64,000 nucleotides of DNA, taken from Bacteroidota bacterium (lineage in GTDB: Bacteria > Bacteroidota > Bacteroidia > Chitinophagales > Chitinophagaceae). The stretch lies in contig JAFDYF010000105.1 in the NCBI GenBank assembly GCA_018267575.1, positions 1 to 64,000 on the forward strand, in the 5' to 3' direction. The notes under the pieces were generated by a model. That model was given only the letters and a program-made list of their open reading frames with translations. It was not told the origin of the DNA and did not search any database. Shown here in pieces: positions 23,919 through 30,769 of this stretch. Within the stretch, counting starts at the first letter, position 1, and the number at the start of each line of letters is the position of its first letter. The translations under genes and the position numbers were made by a program.

Positions 23919-24560
23919 TTAGGGCGCCAATCTTTCCATTTTCCAGTTGCCCCCGCCCTGCAATGAATATTGTATCCGGTCATGGAGTCTATTGGGCCTA
24001 CCCTGCCAAAATTCTATGTTTACTGGCTTTATGCAATAACCGCCCCAATGCAATGGACGTTTGATCTCCTTCCCCTCAAACTGCTGACGAATTTTCAATT
24101 CATTTTCTTCCAACCATTTTCGGCCTGCAATCACATGGCTTTGTGGCGATGCATGCGCACCAATCCTGCTACCTTCTGGCCTACTGTTGAAATATTCATC
24201 ATTATCCCCTTCGTTCAGTTTTTCAGCAATCCCGGTTATCCTCACCTGTCTTTCCAATTCTTTCCAGAAAAAAACAAGGCATGCTCTTGGGTTCTCCTCC
24301 AATTGATGGCCTTTAAAGCTCTCATAATTTGTAAAGAACACAAAGCCTTTTTCGTCGTAACCTTTCAACAATACAATACGTGCAGATGGGATGCCACTCC
24401 TGCAACAAGTAGCCAGCGTCATGGCGTTCACTTCGTCGATCTGCGAACGGATGGCTTCTTCCCACCATTTACCAAATTGCTGTATGGGGTCTGCAGGCAG
24501 GTCCTTCTCTAAAAGCGTTTGCATTTTATAATCCTTCCGAATATCGGCTATCGGGTTCAT
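23919..24560 (-). CDS. pdxH: Pyridoxamine 5'-phosphate oxidase
   Basis: A 213-residue FMN enzyme that oxidises pyridoxine or pyridoxamine 5'-phosphate to pyridoxal 5'-phosphate with oxygen, the last step of PLP synthesis and salvage. Family features in order: IADIRKDY, FGKWWEEAI, NAMTLATCCRSGIPSARIVLLKGYDEKGFVFFTNYESFKG (FMN phosphate contacts), RACLVFFWKELERQVRITG, SRPEGSRIGAHASPQS (substrate loop), PLHWGGYCIKP and the C-terminal EFWQGRPNRLHDRIQY signature with RLAP at the end. The start ATG at 24560 matches family length. It has no operon partner. Confidence 0.96.
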   Translation of the reverse strand: MNPIADIRKDYKMQTLLEKDLPADPIQQFGKWWEEAIRSQIDEVNAMTLATCCRSGIPSARIVLLKGYDEKGFVFFTNYESFKGHQLEENPRACLVFFWKELERQVRITGIAEKLNEGDNDEYFNSRPEGSRIGAHASPQSHVIAGRKWLEENELKIRQQFEGKEIKRPLHWGGYCIKPVNIEFWQGRPNRLHDRIQYSLQGGGNWKMERLAP

Positions 24561-24590
24561 GGTGTATGATTAGGTGCTAAAATTACTTAA

Positions 24591-24620
24591 AAAAGAAAAG
24601 ACCGAACATGATGTTCGGCC
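24591..24620 (-). terminator. Terminator of the coiled-coil gene
   Basis: CCGAAC (24602-24607) pairs with GTTCGG (24613-24618), extended on the minus strand by a G-U and a G-C pair, followed on that strand by TTTTCTTTTTT. The extending mismatch on the plus strand becomes a G-U wobble on the minus strand, so it is a better terminator for the gene 24649-25707. Confidence 0.75.
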
Positions 24621-24648
24621 CTTGCAAAAAATATACTTTCCTTCTCAA

Positions 24649-25707
24649 TCACTTTCCTTCTTCGTCTTCAAAATGAGATTTTGAATTTGCAGCCTTTGAT
24701 AATATCGTTTCCATTTCATTTATGCGGCGCAATTGGTTGTCAATTTTTTTATGGTGTTCCGAAACCTGTTGCAGGTCGTTGTTGAGTTCTTCCAAAAAAC
24801 CTACTTTTTTCTGGAACTGCATACGTTGAAAATTCGATTCCCTTAACTTATCTTCTGTATCAGACAAAATACGGCTCAGTCGTTGGTTCTCCTCCCACAG
24901 ACTAATCTGCTTTTGCCTAGCTTCATCATAATCTTTGGTAATCCTGAAATAGGACTCATGAAGCTGTTCATAATCGGGCCCTTTTTGAGGGTTCGACAGC
25001 TTGTTTTCTAATTTCTGTAATTTGTCCTGCAGCAAATTAAAATCTGAATACGCTTTGTTCAACCTTTCACTCATTTCATCGGTAATCCTACGCTGTTGGC
25101 GCAATTGGTTCGATTCGTCCTCTTTCTCTGCCAATGATTGGCGCAAGTAGTCCAACTGTCTGCTGAGCTGTTCATTTTCTTTTAGCAGACCGGAATATTT
25201 ATTCTCGGATTCTTTCAATAGTTCTATCTGCTCAAGCAGCCGGTTCACTTTATTATTATGTTCCGATAGGTTTTCCTGGGCCGACCTTAATTGGGCCAAA
25301 TAATCCACAGACTCACTGGCATGAACAATCTGTACAGGTTGCGCAACTGGATTTTCTGTAGCAGGTGGTTGGCTATGAAGTTTGTACTCCAGTTCGTCCA
25401 ATTTCTTGTGCAGTTCCTCTACTTCAATCGTCAGTACTTGTTCGTTTTCTCTGGTCTCTGCCAAGCGCTCACGCAACTGTTGCTGCGCTTTCTCCTGCAT
25501 GTCCATATCATTATAGTACTTCAGTTTCCAGTTGTCGTTTTCACCGATCGTTTCTGGTTCAGTGGAAGTATTGATATTGATGGCTTTCCTCGCATTGAGG
25601 AAAAATTGAATAGTGAAGCCCAAAATAATCGCTACAAGAAGCGAGATGATTATCTCCGGCAATCCCACAGTAAGCTGAAAAGCTAATAATATTTGATGGA
25701 TGTTCAT
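24649..25707 (-). CDS. Membrane-anchored coiled-coil protein, unknown function
   Basis: A 352-residue protein with one N-terminal membrane helix (about residues 17-36, LPEIIISLLVAIILGFTIQFF) and then almost continuous heptad-repeat sequence from about 70 to 340 (ENEQVLTIEVEELHKKLDELEYKL, QLSRQLDYLRQSLAEKEDESNQLRQQRR and others). It has no catalytic motif and I recognise no family. A membrane-tethered rod facing the cytoplasm is the simplest reading. It has its own terminator and faces pdxH on the same strand. Confidence 0.75.
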   Translation of the reverse strand: MNIHQILLAFQLTVGLPEIIISLLVAIILGFTIQFFLNARKAININTSTEPETIGENDNWKLKYYNDMDMQEKAQQQLRERLAETRENEQVLTIEVEELHKKLDELEYKLHSQPPATENPVAQPVQIVHASESVDYLAQLRSAQENLSEHNNKVNRLLEQIELLKESENKYSGLLKENEQLSRQLDYLRQSLAEKEDESNQLRQQRRITDEMSERLNKAYSDFNLLQDKLQKLENKLSNPQKGPDYEQLHESYFRITKDYDEARQKQISLWEENQRLSRILSDTEDKLRESNFQRMQFQKKVGFLEELNNDLQQVSEHHKKIDNQLRRINEMETILSKAANSKSHFEDEEGK

Positions 25708-25802
25708 AACGGTTCGGAAATAATTTTACGTACCAATGTTAAGGGGTTAAAAATGCTTAATTAAACTAGCTTTCAAGGGATTGTGAACCGGGAGAAAATA
25801 AC

Positions 25803-25827
25803 AAAAACCACCTGTGGGGCGGTTTTT
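25803..25827 (-). terminator. pyrH terminator
   Basis: AAAAACCACC (25803-25812) pairs with GGCGGTTTTT (25818-25827). The one mismatch on the plus strand is a G-U pair on the minus strand, where the stem is followed by T residues, so it serves the minus-strand gene pyrH (25898-26611), 71 bases past its stop codon. Nothing else is seen in the 190-bp spacer. Confidence 0.75.
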
Positions 25828-25897
25828 CATGCAGGAAAATTACAAAGCTTTTTACAGAAATGCAAGCTAAAATTAAAATAAATATTATATCTATAGC

Positions 25898-26611
25898 CTA
25901 CACCTTAACCAAAGTGCCGACTTTGATACCTGTAACCACTTTCAACAGGTTACCCGGTTTGTTCATGTCGAACACAATGATTGGCAAGCTGTTCTCCATG
26001 CAAAGGGTGAAAGCGGTCATGTCCATCACCCGAAGGTTTTGGGATATACACTCTTGAAAAGTAATGGTTTCGAATTTTTTGGCTGTTTTATCTTTTTCAG
26101 GGTCGGCGGTATAGATGCCATCCACCCTCGTCCCTTTTAAAATCACATCGGCATTGATCTCAATGGCCCGAAGAGAGCCGGCAGTGTCTGTGGTAAAATA
26201 AGGATTACCAGTTCCCGCCCCAAAAATAACCACACGGCCTTTTTCTACGTGCCTGATGGCGCGACGACGGATATACGGTTCAGCGATCTGCTCCATTTTG
26301 ATGGCGCTCTGCAAACGGGTATACACACCTATTTTTTCCAAGCCGGCCTGCAGCGCCATGCCATTGATCACCGTTGCCAACATGCCCATATAATCACCAT
26401 GTGCCCTTTCGATACCCGTTTCTGCCTCGTTCATGCCCCTATAAATATTTCCCCCACCAATCACGATCGCTACCTGTACGCCAAGCTCCACGATGCTTTT
26501 GATATCCTGTGCATATTGCGCAATGATGGCATTGTCAAATCCAAAACTCTTATCTCCCATTAAAGCTTCGCCGGACAATTTGAGCAGGATACGCTTGTAC
26601 TTTGGTAACAT
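25898..26611 (-). CDS. pyrH: UMP kinase
   Basis: A 237-residue amino-acid-kinase-fold enzyme that phosphorylates UMP to UDP. Features: YKRILLKLSGEALMG (ATP phosphate loop), GVQVAIVIGGGNIYRG, HGDYMGMLATVINGMALQ (UMP binding), RRAIRHVEKGRVVIFGAGTGNPYFTTDTA, and VDGIYTADPEKD. The length is normal. It lies downstream of tsf on the same strand, the common order rpsB-tsf-pyrH, but here a terminator (26974-27002) and a 400-bp repeat-filled spacer intervene, so it is likely transcribed separately. Confidence 0.96.
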   Translation of the reverse strand: MLPKYKRILLKLSGEALMGDKSFGFDNAIIAQYAQDIKSIVELGVQVAIVIGGGNIYRGMNEAETGIERAHGDYMGMLATVINGMALQAGLEKIGVYTRLQSAIKMEQIAEPYIRRRAIRHVEKGRVVIFGAGTGNPYFTTDTAGSLRAIEINADVILKGTRVDGIYTADPEKDKTAKKFETITFQECISQNLRVMDMTAFTLCMENSLPIIVFDMNKPGNLLKVVTGIKVGTLVKV

Positions 26612-26637
26612 GTATATATAGGGTTTTAATTTTTTGT

Positions 26638-26944
26638 AACCAGCATTCGTCCACTATTGAACTTTTATTGCGTCGCACTCTTGTACTATTTGTTCTCTAT
26701 TCAACAAATCACCAGTTGTGATTTCACTCCGCGACCTCTTTGTGTACTTTGTCTTCTTTGCCTCTTTGCGTGAAATATTTCTTCGTTTGGCAACCAGCAT
26801 TCGTCCACTATTGAACTTTTATTGCGTCGCACACTTGTACATTTTGTTTTCTATTCAACAAACCATACAGTTCAGTTTCACTCAACAACTTCTTTGTGTG
26901 CTTTGTCTTCTTTGCCTCTTTGCGTGAAATATTTCTTCGTTTGC
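26638..26944. repeat. Tandem duplication with a 154-bp period in the pyrH-tsf spacer
   Basis: Copies 26638-26791 and 26792-26944 share AACCAGCATTCGTCCACTAT, the word TTGCGTCGCAC, TCTATTCAACAAA, and a T-rich tail of CAAAG-family words (CTTTGTCTTCTTTGCCTC, TTTGCGTGAAATATTTC). Small differences throughout, and a poorly matching middle, show that the duplication is not recent. No gene is credible from 26612 to 27009. The word TTGCGTCGCACTCTT also occurs in the metH leader. Confidence 0.85.
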
Positions 26945-26973
26945 AAAGAAAAGATTTTTCCCAAAATGTCGGG

Positions 26974-27002
26974 CAAAAAAAAGAGAGCTAGTTGCTCTCT
27001 TT
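26974..27002 (-). terminator. tsf terminator
   Basis: AAAGAGAGC (26980-26988) pairs with GCTCTCTTT (26994-27002), a 5-base loop between. On the minus strand a run of T follows, 8 bases after the tsf stop codon. Confidence 0.85.
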
Positions 27003-27009
27003 ACTATTT

Positions 27010-27858
27010 TTATCCTAATTGAACTCTTTTGAATTCGGTCACTTTCGCATCTCCATCCACACTCTTCAGGTAGTCACCAACCGTCTTGCTCGCATCTTTT
27101 ACAAATGCTTGAGCTGTTAAGGTGTTTTCCTTGAAGAATGCATTCAGCTTGCCTTCAGCGATCTTATCAATCATCGCATCCGGTTTGCCGGCCATTTTCG
27201 GGTCATTCTTGATTTGCTCCGTAACGATCGCCCTTTCTCTTTCCACCACATTGGCAGGAACAGAGTCGGGAGAAACAGCCACTGGGTTCATCGCTGCAAT
27301 TTGCATAGCAATGTCTTTCCCAGCTTCCAGAACAGCCGGTGAATTTTTGGTAAGACCTACCAACACACCCATTCTGTATGCACCGTGAATATAAGCAGCA
27401 ACGCCTTCTGCCGTTACTTTTTCAAAGCGGGTCAATTGGATTTTTTCACCAATTTTTGCCACTTGGTCATTAATCTTATCTGCAACCGTAGAACCATCCA
27501 ACTGGATAGCCATTACTTCTTCCAATGAGTTGGCATTGTTCTTCACCACTACATCCATGATCGATTGGGTGAAGGCTACAAACTCTGCATTCTTTGCAAC
27601 GAAATCTGTTTCGCATGCCAGCGTGATGATAAAACCAGTTTTTTTATCGGCAGTAGTGGTAGCAATAATCACCCCTTCCTTTGCTTCACGGTCGCTGCGG
27701 AGGGCAGCTACTTTTTGTCCTTTTTTACGGAGATAATCAATTGCCTTTTCAAAATCGCCATCGCTTTCTACCAATGCTTTGCGGCAATCCATCATGCCGG
27801 CACCGGTTGTTTGGCGAAGCTTGTTAATTTCTGCAGCGGTAATTGTTGCTGTTGACAT
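27010..27858 (-). CDS. tsf: Elongation factor Ts
   Basis: A 282-residue guanine-nucleotide exchange factor for EF-Tu. The N-terminal UBA-like domain is ITAAEINKLRQTTGAGMMDCRKAL, followed by the signature EGVIIATT and ETDFVAKNAEF (the Asp-Phe that disrupts the EF-Tu magnesium site). The two core subdomains follow, with HGAYRMGVLVGL, AMQIAAMNPVAVS and a C-terminal FVKDASKTVGDYLKS. Length is typical. It is the last gene of rplM-rpsI-rpsB-tsf, with a terminator directly after it. Confidence 0.97.
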   Translation of the reverse strand: MSTATITAAEINKLRQTTGAGMMDCRKALVESDGDFEKAIDYLRKKGQKVAALRSDREAKEGVIIATTTADKKTGFIITLACETDFVAKNAEFVAFTQSIMDVVVKNNANSLEEVMAIQLDGSTVADKINDQVAKIGEKIQLTRFEKVTAEGVAAYIHGAYRMGVLVGLTKNSPAVLEAGKDIAMQIAAMNPVAVSPDSVPANVVERERAIVTEQIKNDPKMAGKPDAMIDKIAEGKLNAFFKENTLTAQAFVKDASKTVGDYLKSVDGDAKVTEFKRVQLG

Positions 27859-27888
27859 ATAAATACAAAAATTTGAAAATTAAAAAAT

Positions 27889-27982
27889 CAAGGTAAAAGG
27901 TTTAAGGTTAAGGGACAAAGTTCATTAGAATTTTTGCCATTCCATATTAAGGAACTTTAAACATTAAACCTTTCGTTTCAAC
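27889..27982. repeat. AAGGTTTAAGGTTAAGG word repeat between rpsB and tsf
   Basis: AAAGGTTTAA (27896-27905) is complementary to TTAAACCTTT (27964-27973), and further words within the arms (AAAGTTC, GGAACTTT) also match. The inverted pair fills most of the spacer in a translation operon. The same word family occurs at 15531-15562 and 15661-15692. Confidence 0.6.
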
Positions 27983-28870
27983 TTATCTCGCTCCTGTCCT
28001 TCTTGGTGAATTGGGGACCCTGCGCTTGGGCGCATTGCCACCTTTTACTTTATCACCACCTTTATCACCACCACGACGAGCTCTTGCTGCTTCCGCCTCT
28101 GCTTCTGCTTGAAGACGAGCCGCTTTTTTCTCGTTGTCGTCTGTACCTACTTCTTCTACATCATCTTCCTTAGCTGCTTGTCTTTCAGCAAGACCTTCAG
28201 CGATAGCTGCTACAATATAATTGGTAATGATAGCGATCGATTTGGTAGCATCGTCATTGGAAGGGATAGCGAAATCCACTTTGTTGGGATCTCCGTTGGT
28301 GTCCACCATTCCAAAAGTGGTGATGCCCAATCTTTTTGCTTCAGCCAAGGCGATGTGCTCATGACCGATATCGATGAGGAACAAAGCAGCGGGAACACGT
28401 CCCAACTGAGCGATACCGCCCAATACTTTTTCCATTTTATCCCGATCACGGGCCAGAGTCAAACGCTCTTTTTTGGTAATGGTATCGAAAGTGCCATCAG
28501 TAAGCATTTTTTCGATGCTCTGCATTTTCTTCACGCTCTTACGAACGGTGTTGAAATTCGTCAACATACCACCCAACCAACGTTCGGTAACATAAGGCAT
28601 GTTGATTTTTTTAGCACATTCGCTCACGATTTCCTTGGCTTGTTTTTTGGTGCCAACGAACATTATTTTCTTACCACTTTTAGCAATCTGTTTTAAAGCT
28701 GCGGCAGCCTCTTGAAGGGCTTCTGTAGTCTTGTTCAAATCGATGATATGGATACCTTTCTTTTCAGCAAATATGTAGGGCAACATTTTAGGGTTCCATT
28801 TTTTGCGAAGATGCCCAAAGTGAACACCAGCTTCCAAAAGTTGCTGCTGAAGTGAAGTATTTTGTTCCAT
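27983..28870 (-). CDS. rpsB: 30S ribosomal protein S2
   Basis: A 295-residue ribosomal protein. The ATG at 28870 (MEQNTSLQQQLLEAGVHFGH) is the family start; the open frame upstream reaches into a repeat. S2 motifs include AGVHFGHLRKKWNPKMLPYIFAEKKGIHIIDL, FVGTKKQAKEIV, RWLGGMLTN and VPAALFLIDIGHEHIALAEAKRLGI. After about residue 235 the protein continues in a charged tail rich in E, A, R, G and K (EAEAEAARARRGGDKGGDK and a basic end), an extension seen in many Bacteroidota S2 proteins and likely disordered. Confidence 0.96.
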   Translation of the reverse strand: MEQNTSLQQQLLEAGVHFGHLRKKWNPKMLPYIFAEKKGIHIIDLNKTTEALQEAAAALKQIAKSGKKIMFVGTKKQAKEIVSECAKKINMPYVTERWLGGMLTNFNTVRKSVKKMQSIEKMLTDGTFDTITKKERLTLARDRDKMEKVLGGIAQLGRVPAALFLIDIGHEHIALAEAKRLGITTFGMVDTNGDPNKVDFAIPSNDDATKSIAIITNYIVAAIAEGLAERQAAKEDDVEEVGTDDNEKKAARLQAEAEAEAARARRGGDKGGDKVKGGNAPKRRVPNSPRRTGAR

Positions 28871-28904
28871 GTTGAATTTTATAAAATGATTATTGATATT
28901 TATT

Positions 28905-28978
28905 GGCTCATGGTTCATAGTGGATGGTCAATAGCTTAGGAAATTTCCATGAACTATGGACCATAAACAATGAACAGA
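28905..28978. repeat. Word repeat between rpsI and rpsB
   Basis: GGCTCATGGTTCATAGTGGA and TGGTCAATAG (28904-28935) are followed by CCATGAACTATGGACCATAA and ACAATGAAC (28947-28978), loosely complementary words of the family seen at 2067-2165. It fills the 110-bp spacer inside the ribosomal-protein operon. Confidence 0.5.
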
Positions 28979-28980
28979 AA

Positions 28981-29370
28981 TTAACGCTTGCTGAACTGGT
29001 AGCTCCTTCTCGCTTTTTTGCGACCTGGTTTTTTACGCTCCACAGCTCTTGGGTCACGACGAAGAAGGCCAGCGGCTTTCAACACGGGACGCAACTCTGG
29101 GTTTACTTCCAGCAAAGCACGGGCAATACCCAATTTGATGGCTTCGGCCTGACCTTTGATACCACCACCAGCAGCATTGACTTTTACATCAAACTTCTCA
29201 GTGGATTCAATCGTTTTTAAAGGAAGCTCCACTTGGTTTTGGAGATATGGAAGGTTGAAATAATCTTTATAATCCTTATCGTTGACGGTAATTTTGCCTT
29301 CTCCCCTGCTAAGGAAAACCCTAGTTACGGCTTCTTTACGGCGACCAACGGCATTTTTTTGCTTTTCCAT
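28981..29370 (-). CDS. rpsI: 30S ribosomal protein S9
   Basis: A 129-residue S9 protein. It contains NAVGRRKEAVTRVFL, GEGKITVNDKDYKDYF, the glycine-rich GGGIKGQAEAIKLGIARALLEVNPELRP, DPRAVERKKPGRKKARRSYQFSKR at the end; the terminal Ser-Lys-Arg reaches the P-site tRNA anticodon. It follows rplM by 25 bases, the standard L13-S9 pair. Confidence 0.97.
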   Translation of the reverse strand: MEKQKNAVGRRKEAVTRVFLSRGEGKITVNDKDYKDYFNLPYLQNQVELPLKTIESTEKFDVKVNAAGGGIKGQAEAIKLGIARALLEVNPELRPVLKAAGLLRRDPRAVERKKPGRKKARRSYQFSKR

Positions 29371-29395
29371 TTATGATTGTTTAGCTAATAACTGA

Positions 29396-29839
29396 TTAAA
29401 ATTTTAATTCCTTTGGTTGTTGAGCAGTGTGTGGGTGTTTGTCACCAACATACACGAAGAGTTTTTTGTACATCTTGCGGCCCAAACGGTTTTTAGGCAA
29501 CATCCCTTTTACGGCTCTTTCGATCACCACTTCTGGCCTTCTTTTCAGCAGGCTTTTCGCAGTTTCTTCTTTTTTACCGCCGGGGTAACCAGAGAAATTG
29601 ATATAAACTTTGTCTTCCAGTTTATTGCCGGTAAAAACCACTTTTTCAGCGTTGGTCACCACAATAAAATCGCCACAATCAACGTGGGGCGTATAATAGG
29701 CCTTGTTCTTGCCGCGCAGGATGGCAGCAATCTTTGCGCACATGCGGCCAACGGTTTGATTAGTACCGTCCACAACATACCAGTCGCGTTTAACGGTAGC
29801 CTCGTTCGCATGTTTGGTTGTAAAATGTAATTTGCTCAT
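29396..29839 (-). CDS. rplM: 50S ribosomal protein L13
   Basis: A 147-residue L13 protein. The ATG at 29839 (MSKLHFTTKHANEATVKRDWYVVD) is used; an earlier in-frame ATG at 29899 coincides with the promoter -7 box and cannot be in the mRNA. Family motifs: WYVVDGTNQTVGRMCAKIA, LRGKNKAYYTPHVDCGDFIVV, VYINFSGYPGGKKEETA and VKGMLPKNRLGRKMYKKLFVY. First gene of the rplM-rpsI-rpsB-tsf unit. Confidence 0.97.
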   Translation of the reverse strand: MSKLHFTTKHANEATVKRDWYVVDGTNQTVGRMCAKIAAILRGKNKAYYTPHVDCGDFIVVTNAEKVVFTGNKLEDKVYINFSGYPGGKKEETAKSLLKRRPEVVIERAVKGMLPKNRLGRKMYKKLFVYVGDKHPHTAQQPKELKF

Positions 29840-29896
29840 TATAAATTTGTTTAGTGAAGCCGTTGCTATCCCAACAGCATGATTTAAAAAGGAGTG

Positions 29897-29929
29897 CAAA
29901 GGTAGGGGGTAGAGATGCTATTTCCCAAA
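29897..29929 (-). promoter_or_regulatory. Promoter of the rplM-rpsI-rpsB-tsf operon
   Basis: On the minus strand TTTG (29929 to 29926) and TACCTTTG (29904 to 29897), spaced by 21, match the Bacteroidota promoter. Transcription would start about 50 bases before the L13 start codon, leaving room for a short leader. No L13-type leader structure was recognised. Confidence 0.75.
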
Positions 29930-30160
29930 GAAATGGATGCTTATTTTTTATCGCACCTTTGCAATTGATTGATTTACAATAAAAATTTTACAGATTTTTT
30001 AAATTGCTCGAAAACCAAGTGTTGTTTTATAGATATTCTGGCTTCTAATTTGTCAAGGGGTAGATTTTCCCAATCCATAATTGACCATTCACATTTAACT
30101 TAACACGAAGTTTTAGGATTAGATTTATCATTCTTAAACTTGTTAAAACACCATACCAAT
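29930..30160. other. Divergent spacer between rplM and the HD-domain gene
   Basis: The 320-bp interval 29840-30160 holds the rplM promoter, an AT-rich stretch, and near 30062-30090 a short match (ATTGACCATTCACATTTAAC) to the word repeat of 2067-2165. No gene or RNA is seen. Confidence 0.5.
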
Positions 30161-30769
30161 ATGTCATCACACAATCTCTCATTAGGAAGAACGCAGTTTG
30201 GAAAACCAGAAAATAGTGGAAAACTATTGCCGATAGAAGAAGCGCATCAATTATTGAACGAATGGGTAGGTAACGACCGCTTGCGTTTACACATGAAACA
30301 GGTGGCAGCGGTAATGAGGGCTTGGGCATTGGAGAAAGAAAACGCTGATGAACTAACAGCCCTGAAATGGGAGCTTGCCGGTTTGTTGCATGATGCCGAT
30401 TGGGAAAAATATCCCGAAAGCCATTGCCGGGTGATTATTGAAAAATTGGAGGAAATAAATATCGACCCCGAGCTGATCCATTGCATTGCTTCCCATGGTC
30501 CCAAATATTTTGGGGTGGAGCCAGAGACCAAAATGGATAAGATGATTTACATGTTCGATGAACTGTCTGGTTTTATACATGCGGCCGCACTCATCCGTCC
30601 TACCCGTTATGAAGGGCTCGATGCAAAAAGCATCTTAAAAAAATTGAAGACACTAAATTTTGCCGCTCAGGTAAGCCGAGATGATATCAACGATGCCCTT
30701 TCCAGGATTGATGTTCCCTTGGAGGAGATTATTGGGTTTGTGATTGAAAAACAGAAAAATGTGATTTAA
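30161..30769 (+). CDS. HD-domain protein, predicted metal-dependent phosphohydrolase
   Basis: A 202-residue protein; the ATG at 30161 is preferred to an in-frame TTG at 30140. The HD-domain residues are in order: the first His in RLRLHMKQVAAVMRAWA, His-Asp in GLLHDADWEKYPESH, the His of IASHG, and a late Asp in DELSGFIHAAALIRPT. The layout EEAHQLLNEWV ... LLHDADWEKYP ... DKMIYMFDELSGFIHA is that of a short bacterial HD family. The substrate is not known. Its stop codon overlaps the stop codon of the converging VCBS gene by the shared TTAA. Confidence 0.85.
   Translation: MSSHNLSLGRTQFGKPENSGKLLPIEEAHQLLNEWVGNDRLRLHMKQVAAVMRAWALEKENADELTALKWELAGLLHDADWEKYPESHCRVIIEKLEEINIDPELIHCIASHGPKYFGVEPETKMDKMIYMFDELSGFIHAAALIRPTRYEGLDAKSILKKLKTLNFAAQVSRDDINDALSRIDVPLEEIIGFVIEKQKNVI

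Noticed and set aside
26718..27022. Small plus-strand genes in the tsf-pyrH spacer
   Set aside because: The frames run through the 154-bp duplication and the tsf terminator; they are products of T-rich repeat words.
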